A stretch of 47,342 nt of DNA, taken from positions 1 to 47,342 of the forward strand of contig JANQFR010000022.1 of assembly GCA_028277745.1 (NCBI GenBank), in the 5' to 3' direction. Positions 1 through 7,788 of this stretch are shown here, piece by piece. Both the position numbers and the translations under genes were made by a program. Numbering within the stretch: position 1 is the stretch's first letter; each line of letters starts with the position of its first letter. The notes beneath the pieces are model-generated. The model was not told the DNA's origin, searched no databases, and saw nothing but the letters and a program-made list of their open reading frames with translations. The stretch is from Phycisphaeraceae bacterium. Its GTDB lineage: Bacteria; Planctomycetota; Phycisphaerae; Phycisphaerales; Phycisphaeraceae.

Positions 1-7
1 GCTGCTG

Positions 8-68
8 CTCCTTTGTGTTGAAGGGGGCTTTGCAACAGGAGTATGGACGCGAACTGCGCTGGGCGCAA
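8..68 (-). promoter_or_regulatory. Promoter and ribosome binding site of a leftward gene beyond the left edge
   Basis: Read on the minus strand, a -35 TTGCGC (63-68) and a -10 CATACT (40-45) are separated by exactly 17 nt. About 25 nt further on is an AAAGGAG ribosome binding site (8-14). The start codon should therefore fall within a few bases beyond position 1. No coding part of that gene lies in the window. Confidence 0.6.
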
Positions 69-131
69 GGGTTTAGGGCAACCGCGCATAATGTCCACGC
101 ATGCGGGGCTCCAGGGGAGTGTCTACCGCGC

Positions 132-617
132 TCACGTCCCCGGCAGCTTGACGCCGCCCGCGCCCTTGGCCGTGTCCAGCATCTTCTGCAGGTTCGCCAC
201 CTGGTCCTGAAGAGAGGTCGGCAGGTGGTCTTTCATCTCGTTAAGCTTGTCGATCGCCTGCTGGGCCAGATCGTACTTGTTCTCTTTGATGTAGTTGGTC
301 GCCTGCTCGATCAGCGGCTTGGCTTTTTCGACCCAGGCCTTGGACTCGTCAGACAGCGCCGCGGGTCGAACCGTGTCCGCCGGTTTGCTGTTGCTCAACG
401 ACTGACGGATCGCGTCGGTCGAGTCGTTGGCGGTTTTCTTGGCCTGGTCCATCGCATCCTGGGCGTGGTCGTGACCGTCGTGATCATCATGACCTTCATG
501 CGCGTCCGCCGCGGGGGTCGCGGTAGCGGGCGGGGTCGAGGACTGTTCCTCGCAGGCGGCCAGTAGTAAACCGGAAGCAACAACAACAGCGGTCAATCCG
601 TTGCGGAAGTGAAACAT
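132..617 (-). CDS. Small lipoprotein with His/Asp-rich linker, unknown function
   Basis: 161 residues. The N-terminus is a lipoprotein signal peptide with a lipobox ending LLAAC, so Cys22 would be lipidated and the protein anchored in a membrane facing the periplasm. Residues about 38-52 are a His/Asp-rich stretch (HEGHDDHDGHDHAQD) that could bind metal ions. The rest is predicted to be helical, with two amphipathic segments around residues 55-85 and 90-150. A GAGGAG ribosome binding site lies 8 nt before the ATG, which fixes the start. It is read leftward, away from the cytochrome oxidase gene upstream. I do not recognise a named family; a metal-binding role is only suggested by the His-rich linker. 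Confidence 0.75.
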   Translation of the reverse strand: MFHFRNGLTAVVVASGLLLAACEEQSSTPPATATPAADAHEGHDDHDGHDHAQDAMDQAKKTANDSTDAIRQSLSNSKPADTVRPAALSDESKAWVEKAKPLIEQATNYIKENKYDLAQQAIDKLNEMKDHLPTSLQDQVANLQKMLDTAKGAGGVKLPGT

Positions 618-656
618 GCGTTATCTCCTCAGGTTAAGAATCCGTCACCCGGTCAC

Positions 657-687
657 ATTGTACCCGGGCAACGGTGTTCCCACGCAA
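657..687 (-). promoter_or_regulatory. Promoter of the small lipoprotein gene
   Basis: On the minus strand, -35-like TTGCGT (682-687) and -10 TACAAT (657-662) are separated by 19 nt, longer than ideal. Transcription would start near 650, giving a 5' leader of about 33 nt that contains the GAGGAG ribosome binding site. Confidence 0.4.
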
Positions 688-779
688 GAAAATCGGCCGA
701 ATACTTCCAAGCTTGCCCGGCGGGACCGCCTGCGGCAAGGTTAACCCCACTCGGGTCTCCGGCCCGTTATCACGTCCAC

Positions 780-1412
780 TCAAAGCCCGTAGAACGGCAC
801 AACGCCGCGGGCGTTGAGGAAAGCGCCGAACAGGATGAGCCAGATGATCGCCAGCACGTGCCAGTACAGACCAACGTTGAGCAGTGAGCGGATCAGCCGC
901 GGATGATGTGCAGGGTGCGCCCGCATCCGGAGGTTGATCCGGACGAGAAATGCAGCCCCGGCCAGTATGTGCGCGGCGTGTAACGCGATGATGATCAGGA
1001 TCAGCCGGTAAAGCAACACGTCCGTATCGCGGCCAGCGCGGTGACCCGTGACCAGTTCCACCAGCCCCGGCGCCTGCAAAACGATAAACGCCAGCCCCAG
1101 CACGAGGCTCAACCCGGCCGCGCGACGAGCGGTCGTCATCCGCCTGGCCTTTGCCGACAGGTAGGACCAATGCAGCGTCACGCTGGCGACCAGCAACGGG
1201 AAGGTGCTGAACCAGAACCAGACGGGCATCCGCACGGGCGCGGCGTCGCTGCCGGCGCGGGCGACCAGGTAACCGTAGGTCAGCCAAACGAACATCAACA
1301 CGATCCCGCCCAGCGCCCAATACAACCCGACCGTTGCGGCGCGCGGCGGGGGATGAAAATTCAAAGCGTGTTCAGGACCCGGAACCAGCCGGTTTTTCGC
1401 GTGGGAAGACAT
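780..1412 (-). CDS. Haem-copper oxidase subunit III-like membrane protein
   Basis: 210 residues with about five hydrophobic transmembrane segments (roughly 30-50, 65-82, 98-118, 135-160, 183-203). This matches the short, bacterial form of cytochrome c oxidase subunit III, an accessory subunit that stabilises the catalytic subunit I in the inner membrane. The ATG is preceded by CAGGAG at 6 nt. Subunits I and II are not in the window; the leftward gene starting just beyond the left edge lies past the lipoprotein gene and cannot be identified. The call rests on overall membrane topology and segments such as LHAAHILAG and GLYWHVLAIIW, which resemble helices of this family. The exact oxidase type cannot be told. 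Confidence 0.75.
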   Translation of the reverse strand: MSSHAKNRLVPGPEHALNFHPPPRAATVGLYWALGGIVLMFVWLTYGYLVARAGSDAAPVRMPVWFWFSTFPLLVASVTLHWSYLSAKARRMTTARRAAGLSLVLGLAFIVLQAPGLVELVTGHRAGRDTDVLLYRLILIIIALHAAHILAGAAFLVRINLRMRAHPAHHPRLIRSLLNVGLYWHVLAIIWLILFGAFLNARGVVPFYGL

Positions 1413-1448
1413 GGCGACTCCTGTCGCAACAGGAAGTCTCCCTCAATC

Positions 1449-1476
1449 ATCGTATCACGACACGGCCCGTCGCCAA
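1449..1476 (-). promoter_or_regulatory. Promoter of the oxidase subunit III gene
   Basis: Minus-strand -35 TTGGCG (1471-1476), 16-nt spacer and -10 TACGAT (1449-1454). The leader would be about 30 nt and includes the CAGGAG ribosome binding site. It sits just inside the gap after cheB and suggests that subunit III is transcribed separately from the cheB/haemoglobin pair. Confidence 0.4.
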
Positions 1477-1482
1477 GCCCTT

Positions 1483-2112
1483 TTATCCAGCGGCGGAGCG
1501 GTGATTGGGAGAAAGCTGCAGCAGGGCGCGTTGGATGCCTTCGGGTCCGAGTTGGGCGTCGCTCAGCCCCGCTTCGACACAGGCCTTGGGCATGCCGTAT
1601 ACGACGCAGGTGGCCTGGGATTGGGTGAGCACGGCTCCACCGGCGGCCTTGATGGCGGCGGCGCCTTCCCGGCCGTCGGCGCCGATGCCGGTCATCACGA
1701 CCCCCAGCGTCTTGCCGCCGTACACCGCGGCGGCCGATCGCAGAAGCTCGTCGGCCGACGGCAGGTAGATCAGCTCGGTCGGCCGCTCGTTGACCTCCAC
1801 TTTGAGATGGCCGCCCAGCAGCCGTTTCACCCGCATGTGTTGGCGGCCGCGGCCCAGGTAGACCGTGCCGGGGTAAACCGGCATACCGTCTTCGGCGTGG
1901 ACCACGGTCAACGGGCTGGCCAGGTCGAGGTCGCGGGCGAAGCTCTCGGTGAACCGGGGCGGCAGGTGCTGAGCGATGAAGATCGGGAACGGCAGGTCCG
2001 CCGGCAGGCCGCGGAGGATCGTTTTGAGCTGCTCCGGCGCCCCGGTGCTGGAGCCGATGGCGACGGCGTCGAACCGGCCGAGGTCGAAGGTCGGGATGGG
2101 CGACTGGGCCAT
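1483..2112 (-). CDS. Orphan CheB-type protein-glutamate methylesterase domain
   Basis: 209 residues forming a stand-alone CheB catalytic domain, with no receiver domain in front. The full catalytic triad is visible: Ser22 in GSSTGAPE, His49 in QHLPPRF and Asp146 in TGIGADGREG. CheB proteins hydrolyse methyl-glutamate esters (and deamidate glutamines) on chemoreceptors; without the receiver, activity would not be gated by CheA phosphorylation in the usual way. No cheA, cheR or receptor gene is nearby. The gene lies 38 nt downstream of the truncated haemoglobin gene on the same strand, so the two are probably co-transcribed. The family is clear; the substrate is unknown. Confidence 0.88.
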   Translation of the reverse strand: MAQSPIPTFDLGRFDAVAIGSSTGAPEQLKTILRGLPADLPFPIFIAQHLPPRFTESFARDLDLASPLTVVHAEDGMPVYPGTVYLGRGRQHMRVKRLLGGHLKVEVNERPTELIYLPSADELLRSAAAVYGGKTLGVVMTGIGADGREGAAAIKAAGGAVLTQSQATCVVYGMPKACVEAGLSDAQLGPEGIQRALLQLSPNHRSAAG

Positions 2113-2150
2113 AGCCGATGGATTCCCACATGCCCCATGGATGCTATCGG

Positions 2151-2537
2151 TCAGCTCGGGCGGTTGATCATGAATGTGGCGACCGAATCAAAGAAGGCGG
2201 TGAGGACGGCCGCGACATCATCGGGCAGTCGGGCCTCGTCCAACGCCTGCGACATAAGTTGGACCCAGCGGTCGCGGGCGTGCTGATCGATGTGGAAAGG
2301 CAGGTGGCGGGCCCGGAGCCGGGGGTGGCCGCGTTGGTCGGAGTAGCGGGTCGGGCCTCCGAATCGCTGGATGAGAAAGTCGCGCAGCCGCGCTTCGGCG
2401 CCGGGCAGGTCCTCGGCGGGGTACATCGGGCCCAGGACCTCGTCGGCGGGGACCCGCCGGTAGAACGCCGCGGCCAGGCGGGCGAACCCGTCCTCACCGA
2501 TCCGATCATAGATCCGATCTTCCGGTTGAATCTGCAT
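2151..2537 (-). CDS. Group II truncated haemoglobin
   Basis: 128 residues, the usual length for a 2-on-2 globin. Group II (YjbI/GlbO-like) features are visible: a B10 tyrosine in the helix reading AAFYRRV, the proximal F8 histidine within PFHIDQHARDRW and the group-typical G8 tryptophan in the same segment. These proteins bind O2 or NO and are used in detoxification, oxygen delivery or redox chemistry. I chose the ATG at 2537 rather than the in-frame GTG at 2543, because a TATGAT -10 box ends 8 nt before 2537 and would leave the GTG at or upstream of the transcription start. It is followed by cheB in the same direction. Confidence 0.85.
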   Translation of the reverse strand: MQIQPEDRIYDRIGEDGFARLAAAFYRRVPADEVLGPMYPAEDLPGAEARLRDFLIQRFGGPTRYSDQRGHPRLRARHLPFHIDQHARDRWVQLMSQALDEARLPDDVAAVLTAFFDSVATFMINRPS

Positions 2538-2545
2538 GATCACGC

Positions 2546-2551
2546 ATCATA
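2546..2551 (-). promoter_or_regulatory. -10 box of the truncated haemoglobin/cheB unit
   Basis: Minus-strand TATGAT, a near-consensus -10 hexamer. It lies 8 nt before the ATG at 2537, which predicts a leaderless or nearly leaderless mRNA. No convincing -35 was found at 16-18 nt. Confidence 0.4.
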
Positions 2552-2911
2552 GTGGCCTGGGCCCGAGGCGGACGAGGGGAAGGGGGAGGGGCGGCCGATG
2601 AAAACAGGAAAGCCGACGACAGGGCCTGCGGGGCAGAGCCGCTGCCGCCGGCGCGGAGTGAACGGGGCGGACCGGGTGAATTCACCGATTCAAAGCGGGG
2701 GGAGGCAAAGCGTAAAGATCAAGAATCGCGTGACGCCGGGCGGACGCGCGGATCAGCGAAGCCGGGCAGGGCTGGCGGGTTTGCACCGGTCGGTCGGGGG
2801 CTCTATATTTTCGCTTCAACCCGCCCAGAGCGGCGATCCGTCACGCCCGGCCCGCCGCATCGTTCATTCAACCGCCACCACGGCTAAGCCCCGCTGACGA
2901 GGCCCGCTGCG
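2552..2911. other. Intergenic stretch between divergent trHb and sulP genes
   Basis: About 360 nt separate the leftward haemoglobin gene from the rightward sulP gene. The only structured elements I can support are the haemoglobin -10 box at the left end and a strong rightward promoter at 2781-2809. Short open frames here (for example 2598-2897) lack any recognisable protein features and I do not call them genes. Confidence 0.5.
2781..2809 (+). promoter_or_regulatory. Promoter of the sulP transporter gene
   Basis: -35 TTGCAC (2781-2786), a 17-nt spacer and -10 TATATT (2804-2809). This is one of the best housekeeping-type promoters in the window. Transcription would begin near 2816, leaving a leader of about 95 nt before the sulP ATG. 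Confidence 0.65.
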
Positions 2912-4606
2912 ATGCTTGATTTTTTTCGTAAACGCCCCCGCAACCTCAAGGACGACGTGCTCTCGGGCCTCACCGTGGCCCTGGCGCTCGTGCCGGAAGC
3001 CGTCGCGTTCGCGTTTGTCGCCGGGGTCTCGCCGATCATCGGGCTCTACTCGGCGTTCTTCATCGGGCTCATCACCGCCGCCATCGGCGGGCGGCCGGGC
3101 ATGATCTCCGGCGCCACCGGCGCCATGGCCGTCGTGGTCGTCTCACTCGTCGCCCTCCACGGCATCGAGTACCTCTTCCCCGCCGTCGTCCTCTGCGGCC
3201 TGATCCAGATCGCCGTGGGGCTGGGCAAGCTCGGCATGCTCATCCGCATGGTCCCCCACCCCGTCATGCTCGGGTTCGTCAACGGCCTGGCCATCGTCAT
3301 CCTCCTCGCCCAGTTCGGCAGCTTCAAAACCCTCGGCGACGACGGCGTGCTCCACTACCTCACCGGGCCGAAGCTCTATCTCATGCTCGGCCTGGTCGCG
3401 CTGACCATGGCCATCATCTGGCTGCTGCCCAAGGTCACCCGGGCCGTCCCGGCCTCGCTCGCGGCGATCCTGGTCGTCACCGGCATCGCGGTGACGATCA
3501 ACGCGTCCGTCGGCGCCGATGGCGGCAACCTCGCGCCCACCGTCAAGGACATGCTGTACTCCAACCTTCAGGCCAACGCCGTCGCCGAGCTCGCCCCCCA
3601 CGACAGCCACGGCCGCGCCGACGTGAGCGTGCTGCCGCCGGAGCAGGTCGCCGCCGCGGCTGCGTCGGTGGACCCCCGGGACGCCAGCATCAAGGCCGGG
3701 CTCCCCCTGCCGTTCTGGCTGGATTACGTCCTGCCGCCGCTCACCCTCGCCACGCTCTGGATCATCACGCCTTACGCACTGGTCCTCGCCGGCGTCGGGC
3801 TGATCGAATCGCTGATGACCATGACCCTGATCGACGAGATCACCGAGACCCGCGGCCGGGGCAACCGCGAATGCATCGGCCAGGGCGTCGCCAACGTGAC
3901 CTGCGGGGTCTTCGGCGGCATGGGCGGATGCGCTATGATCGGCCAGTCGCTGATCAACGTGAATTCCGGCGGGCGCGGCCGGCTGTCGGGGATCACCGCC
4001 GCGGTCTGCCTTCTGCTGTTCATCCTCTTCCTCGCCCCGTGGATCGAGATGATCCCCATGGCCGCCCTCGTCGGCGTCATGTTCATGGTCGTCATCGGCA
4101 CGTTCGAGTGGTCGACCCTCCACCTCTGGCGCAAGGTCCCCGCGAGCGACGTGATGGTCATGGTCCTCGTCGCCGGCTACACCGTGCTCATGCACGACCT
4201 GGCCACCGCGGTCATCCTCGGCGTCATCGTCTCCGCCCTCGTCTTCGCCTGGCGTCACGCGACTCATATGTTCGCCGACGTCAAGTTCAACGAACACGGC
4301 TCCAAGATCTATCAACTCCACGGCCCGCTCTTCTTCGCCTCCGTTCAGTCCTTCAAGGACATGTTCGACCCCGCCAATGATCCCGAGGACGTGGTCGTCG
4401 ACTTCTATTACACCCGGGTCTACGACCAGTCCGGCCTGGAGGCGATCAACTCCCTGGCGGAAAGATACGAACAGAACGGCAAGCGGCTGCACCTGACCCA
4501 CCTGAGCCCCGAGTGCCGCAGGCTGCTGGCCAAGGCCGGCGACCTGGTCGAGGTCAACCTCTCCGAAGACCCGCAGTACCACGTTGCGACCGAGCGGTTG
4601 GACTGA
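2912..4606 (+). CDS. SulP family inorganic anion transporter
   Basis: 564 residues, typical SulP/SLC26 size. The N-terminal two thirds carry about 10-12 hydrophobic segments, beginning with the family-typical region around [16 protein letters not shown] (residues 19-34). The C-terminal 120 residues form a STAS domain, with the conserved DQSGLEAIN segment that carries the Ser often phosphorylated or contacted in STAS domains. These carriers move sulfate, bicarbonate or other anions across the inner membrane. There is a long loop around residues 195-250 between membrane segments. The substrate cannot be told from sequence; no sulfate assimilation or carbonic anhydrase gene is adjacent. Confidence 0.92.
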   Translation: MLDFFRKRPRNLKDDVLSGLTVALALVPEAVAFAFVAGVSPIIGLYSAFFIGLITAAIGGRPGMISGATGAMAVVVVSLVALHGIEYLFPAVVLCGLIQIAVGLGKLGMLIRMVPHPVMLGFVNGLAIVILLAQFGSFKTLGDDGVLHYLTGPKLYLMLGLVALTMAIIWLLPKVTRAVPASLAAILVVTGIAVTINASVGADGGNLAPTVKDMLYSNLQANAVAELAPHDSHGRADVSVLPPEQVAAAAASVDPRDASIKAGLPLPFWLDYVLPPLTLATLWIITPYALVLAGVGLIESLMTMTLIDEITETRGRGNRECIGQGVANVTCGVFGGMGGCAMIGQSLINVNSGGRGRLSGITAAVCLLLFILFLAPWIEMIPMAALVGVMFMVVIGTFEWSTLHLWRKVPASDVMVMVLVAGYTVLMHDLATAVILGVIVSALVFAWRHATHMFADVKFNEHGSKIYQLHGPLFFASVQSFKDMFDPANDPEDVVVDFYYTRVYDQSGLEAINSLAERYEQNGKRLHLTHLSPECRRLLAKAGDLVEVNLSEDPQYHVATERLD

Positions 4607-4637
4607 ACCGCATCCCACGCGCGGCTTCGGAAAGCGT

Positions 4638-4673
4638 CACAACCGTTACAACCGCTATAACCGTCACAGACCG
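4638..4673. repeat. Four-unit 9-bp tandem repeat
   Basis: Four consecutive 9-bp units: CACAACCGT, TACAACCGC, TATAACCGT and CACAGACCG. It lies between sulP and the next gene. The units differ at one to three positions. It may be a simple satellite or a set of repeated protein-binding sites. Confidence 0.6.
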
Positions 4674-4757
4674 GCGGCCTGGCGCCTCCGCGCGGGCAAG
4701 CCGGCATGGTCCGAAAACACAGATCTTCTTACACTGCGTCAAGGGGCAGGAAGCACC

Positions 4758-5003
4758 ATGACGCTATCCGACCTTGACGAGTTGCGGAACCGCGTGGAGG
4801 AGCTGCGCGCCGAGATGAAGCGGGGCCCACTTGACGAGCGGCGGGTGTGGCTCGTGATGCAGCACGCCTCCAGCCTGCTCGAACGGGCTGAGGGCTCGCC
4901 CCTTGAGGCGACGGTCAGAAACATCTTCGTGCTCGTCTCGGCGGTCTGGCGCAACACGCAGAACCAGTCAAAGCTCCGCGCGATGCGGCGGGCCCTCACT
5001 TGA
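4758..5003 (+). CDS. Small helical protein, unknown function
   Basis: 81 residues, all predicted to be alpha-helical, with a heptad-like pattern in residues 2-25 (SDLDELRNRVEELRAEMK) that suggests a short coiled coil. No signal peptide or membrane segment. I use the ATG at 4758 because GGGGCAGGAAG just upstream can serve as a ribosome binding site; a longer in-frame reading from further upstream has no supporting signal. A TACACT -10-like hexamer lies at 4730-4735. The gene converges with ubiE and their ends overlap by 8 nt. I do not recognise the family. Confidence 0.6.
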   Translation: MTLSDLDELRNRVEELRAEMKRGPLDERRVWLVMQHASSLLERAEGSPLEATVRNIFVLVSAVWRNTQNQSKLRAMRRALT

Positions 5004-5751
5004 CGCCGCGGTAGCACACCGCGACCCCGAACGTGAGCGGCCGGTGGACGCCGTCGGCGAACCCGGCGTCGGCGATCATCCCCAGCATGGCGCCGCGGTC
5101 GATGAAACTGTTCACGCTCCTGGGCAGGTACTTGTACGCGCCGCTGCGGTCGCGCGCGATGAGCGTCGCGGTGATCGGCATGATCCGACCGCAGTACAGG
5201 TCGTTGAGCCAACGGAGCACAGGGTTGGCGGGGAGACTGAATTCCAGAATGATTAGCCGACCGCCCGGGCGCAGGACGCGGTGGAACTCCCGCAGCGCAG
5301 CTTGCGGTTCGGCGACGTTGCGGATGCCGAACGCGATGCTGACGATGTCCACGCTCGCGTCGCCGATGGGCAGCCGCATTGCGTCGCCCGCCTGGTAGAC
5401 GATCGGCCGACCGTGTTTTTTCTGATCCGCCAGGCGCAGCATGTCGACCGTGAAGTCCACGCCGATCACGCGTGCGACGCCGGCCCGGTCGAACGCCATC
5501 GCCAGGTCGCCCGTGCCGCACGCGACATCGAGCACCACGTCACTCGCTTGGGGCCGGGCCATCTTCACCGCGGCCCGGCGCCACGCCTGGTCCCGGCCGA
5601 ACGAATGCAGGCGGTTGTTCAGGTCGTAGCTCGGTGCGATCGCGCTGAACATCGCCTCGACCCGGCGGGCCTTGTCGTCCGCCGCGTGGGGATTGCGGTT
5701 CAAATCCTCATCCGTCCAGGCGGGCGCCGATCGGGGGGCGGAGGCGGGCAT
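4996..5751 (-). CDS. ubiE: Demethylmenaquinone / ubiquinone C-methyltransferase (UbiE/MenG family)
   Basis: 251 residues, a class I SAM-dependent methyltransferase. Motif I reads VVLDVACGTGDLAMAF (residues about 71-86), and the UbiE-specific segment SYDLNNRLHSFGRDQAWR is present upstream of it. The enzyme methylates the ring of demethylmenaquinone (or a ubiquinone precursor), the last step in menaquinone synthesis. It begins 3 nt after the stop of the upstream M48 protease gene, so the two form an operon. In a planctomycete the substrate is expected to be demethylmenaquinone. The 3' end overlaps the convergent small gene. Confidence 0.92.
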   Translation of the reverse strand: MPASAPRSAPAWTDEDLNRNPHAADDKARRVEAMFSAIAPSYDLNNRLHSFGRDQAWRRAAVKMARPQASDVVLDVACGTGDLAMAFDRAGVARVIGVDFTVDMLRLADQKKHGRPIVYQAGDAMRLPIGDASVDIVSIAFGIRNVAEPQAALREFHRVLRPGGRLIILEFSLPANPVLRWLNDLYCGRIMPITATLIARDRSGAYKYLPRSVNSFIDRGAMLGMIADAGFADGVHRPLTFGVAVCYRGVK

Positions 5752-5754
5752 GGG

Positions 5755-6621
5755 TCAGTTCTGCGCTTTCGGTGGGGGCGGCAATTGGCTTAGCGGCTCG
5801 AGGACCTCCCGCTCGAATCGCTCCTGGTAAAACCGGTATCGCCCCGGTTCGTCGTAGCCGGGGTAATCCTTGCGGATCTCTGCGGCCACCTGTTCGATCC
5901 GGGTGACGGGCAGCGGGTGCGACGCGAGCCATTCGACCTGCCCCGACCCGGCCGAGGCCCGGTCCAGGATCTCCATCAGCTGCAGCATGCCGACCGGGTT
6001 GTACCCCGCCTCGGTCATGTAGCGCAGGCCCAGGGTGTCGGACTGCGACTCGTCATCGCGTGAGAACTTGAGCAGCGTCAGGCCGCCGCCGATCGACACG
6101 ACGGCGCCGCTGTACCGCAGGTAGTCGTTGTCCGCCGCGTCACCCGCGATCGCGACGCCCGCGGCGGCGCCCTGAAGCACCATCTGATGCACAAGGCGGT
6201 CGTTGATGTGCTTGGCCGTGACATGGCCGATCTCGTGGCCCAGCACCGCCGCGAGTTGGGCCTCATTGCTCATCTGCTCCAGCAGGCCGCGGTAGATGAA
6301 GATCTTCCCGCCGGGCAAGGCGAACGCGTTGATCTGGCCCGAGTTGAGGACGTTGAACTCCCAGGGCAGGTCCGGCCGCTCACTGAGCTTGGCCAGGGTC
6401 ATGCCCACCCGCTTGACGGCGGCGTCGACCGACGGGGCGTCCAGGACGCCCCCGCCCGCCTCGGCGTATTGCGGGGCGGCCTCGGCGCCCATCGCGATCT
6501 CGCGGTCCTCGCTCAGCAGATTGAGCTGCCGCTCGCCGGTGGCGGGGTTGGTCGCGCATGCCGTCACCATCGCTATCACCGGCGCCGCCAGCACCAAAGT
6601 CATCAGGCGTATGGTTCTCAT
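5755..6621 (-). CDS. M48 family metalloprotease, lipoprotein
   Basis: 288 residues. The N-terminus is a lipoprotein signal (MRTIRLMTLVLAAP, lipobox ending VTAC, Cys22). The zinc-protease motif HEXXH is present as GHEIGHVTAKH, and the downstream glutamate region is in the segment around ESQSDTLGLRYM. The architecture matches periplasmic LoiP/YcaL/BepA-like M48 proteases that handle misfolded outer-membrane proteins, but without the C-terminal TPR array of BepA. I take the ATG at 6621 instead of an in-frame start 36 nt upstream, because it starts the lipoprotein signal and a TATCGT -10 box lies exactly 6 nt before it. It is followed by ubiE. Confidence 0.9.
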   Translation of the reverse strand: MRTIRLMTLVLAAPVIAMVTACATNPATGERQLNLLSEDREIAMGAEAAPQYAEAGGGVLDAPSVDAAVKRVGMTLAKLSERPDLPWEFNVLNSGQINAFALPGGKIFIYRGLLEQMSNEAQLAAVLGHEIGHVTAKHINDRLVHQMVLQGAAAGVAIAGDAADNDYLRYSGAVVSIGGGLTLLKFSRDDESQSDTLGLRYMTEAGYNPVGMLQLMEILDRASAGSGQVEWLASHPLPVTRIEQVAAEIRKDYPGYDEPGRYRFYQERFEREVLEPLSQLPPPPKAQN

Positions 6622-6627
6622 ACCCAA

Positions 6628-6633
6628 ACGATA
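6628..6633 (-). promoter_or_regulatory. -10 box of the M48 protease/ubiE operon
   Basis: Minus-strand TATCGT ends exactly 6 nt before the ATG, so the A of the start codon would be the transcription start. No good -35 is visible at the expected distance. Confidence 0.4.
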
Positions 6634-6999
6634 CCCCCGATCCGCACCCGAGCCCACCCCGACGGGGCAGGACGACTTGCCAACCCGGCCGATAAATCGT
6701 TCAGTTACTCAAGCCCGCCGGGCGGGCGGTGCGCCCGGCGCGGCTTATCGGGCGCCCCGGCCCGTTATCCCCCGCATCCCATGACCGCCCCATTCGAAAT
6801 CCCGGGGTTCCCGGACCTTCCGCCAGCCCCGACGCCGATCGATGAAGATTTTTCGGAAGAAACGACGATGAATCGCTTGTCGCTGGTCCGTTTCGGGTGA
6901 ACGTTTTGCCCGGACAGCGAGACACGGAGCGAGAAAGACACGGACGTCTCAACCGCTGAACGCCGCCCGCCTTCAGCTCAATCGTGGAGCAGGTCGCAT
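6634..6999. other. Intergenic stretch between divergent M48 and B12-fold genes
   Basis: About 370 nt. It holds a strong imperfect hairpin at 6711-6746. It also holds a 39-codon open frame on the plus strand (6781-6900) that begins MTAPFEIPGFPDL and has no recognisable domain, ribosome binding site or clear promoter; I leave it uncalled. An 83-codon minus-strand frame (6701-6952) has no protein-like composition either. Confidence 0.45.
6711..6746. repeat. Imperfect 14-bp hairpin in the divergent intergenic region
   Basis: A 9-bp perfect stem, CGCCGGGCG pairing with CGCCCGGCG across the loop GGCGGTG, is extended by AAGCC/GGCTT with a one-base bulge. Neither side has a T-run, so a simple intrinsic terminator is unlikely. 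Since the flanking genes diverge, it would end neither of them. Confidence 0.45.
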
Positions 7000-7716
7000 A
7001 TGGCCAGTCGCAGCAACGTCCTTCAAGAACGATTCTTCACCGCCCTCATCAGCGGCGACCGCCCCGCGGCCCGCGAGATCGTCGACCAGGCCATCGAGGC
7101 CGATTGCTCGGGGGAAAAGATCCTCTCCCACCTCTTCTGGCCCACCACCGAGCACATCCAGACCCTCTTCCGCAACGATCAGCTCAGCGACCTGTGCTTC
7201 CACTACGCGACCCGTCTGCTCCGCAGCCTCGCCGACCAGATGCAGCTGCACCTGGCCCAGCAGCCGCGCAACGGCACGCGGGTCGTGGTCGCCTGCGGCG
7301 CCGAGGAATCCGAAGAGCTCGCCGGGCAGATCACCAGCGACCTGCTCGAGGCCGCGGGCTTCACCGTCCACTTCATGGGCGGCGGGGTGGCCAACGACGA
7401 GATCGTTGAGCAGCTCGGCGAGGTCCAGGCGCACAAGCTCGTGGTCTTCGGCGCCGTGTCGTCGACCGTGCCGCAGACCCGGGTCCTGATCGATCGGCTC
7501 CACGACATCGGCATGTGCCCGAACCTCCAGATCATCGTGGGCGGGGGCGTGTTCAACCGCGCCGACGGCCTGGCCGAGGAGATCGGCGCCGACCTCTGGG
7601 CCAACGAACCGGCCGACATCGTCGAGGTCATCCTCGATGAGCCTGACCGCCGCATGACCGCCGACCAACGCACCGTCGGCCGCAAGCGTCGCCCCAGCAA
7701 GCGCAGCGCCGCCTGA
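7000..7716 (+). CDS. B12-binding-fold protein lacking the cobalt-ligand histidine
   Basis: 238 residues. Residues about 5-90 form a helical cap of the methionine-synthase B12-binding type. Residues about 92-215 form the Rossmann-like cobalamin-binding fold, with the late glycine motif IVGGGVFN and the middle segment FGAVSSTVPQT. The canonical DxHxxG motif is replaced by SEELAG, so the lower-ligand histidine is absent (Glu in its place). The C-terminus is a short basic tail. Such proteins act either as B12 carriers or light/cobalamin sensors, or have lost B12 binding altogether. The gene stands alone; no DNA-binding or catalytic domain is attached and no B12-dependent enzyme is adjacent. Confidence 0.78.
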   Translation: MASRSNVLQERFFTALISGDRPAAREIVDQAIEADCSGEKILSHLFWPTTEHIQTLFRNDQLSDLCFHYATRLLRSLADQMQLHLAQQPRNGTRVVVACGAEESEELAGQITSDLLEAAGFTVHFMGGGVANDEIVEQLGEVQAHKLVVFGAVSSTVPQTRVLIDRLHDIGMCPNLQIIVGGGVFNRADGLAEEIGADLWANEPADIVEVILDEPDRRMTADQRTVGRKRRPSKRSAA

Positions 7717-7746
7717 ACGGTTTCGTCTATCTATTGACAACGATCA

Positions 7747-7776
7747 GAAGCCCAGGGATTGCAATCCCTGGGCTTC
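7747..7776. terminator. 30-bp perfect palindrome, bidirectional terminator
   Basis: The half-site GAAGCCCAGGGATTG is followed directly by its exact reverse complement, giving a 30-bp perfect palindrome. It is centred between the convergent B12-fold and HEAT/TPR genes. A T/G-rich run follows on the plus strand. It most likely ends both transcripts. A degenerate second copy lies at 15370-15404. Confidence 0.75.
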
Positions 7777-7788
7777 GTTGTTGTTTGG

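Noticed and set aside
2598..2897. A 99-codon plus-strand frame in the trHb/sulP gap
   Set aside because: Arg/Gly/Pro-rich translation typical of random GC-rich sequence; it also overlaps the strong sulP promoter.
6781..6900. A 39-codon plus-strand frame starting MTAPFEIPGF in the M48/B12-fold gap
   Set aside because: No ribosome binding site, no convincing promoter at a fitting distance and no recognisable domain. It could still be a small gene, but the evidence is too thin.
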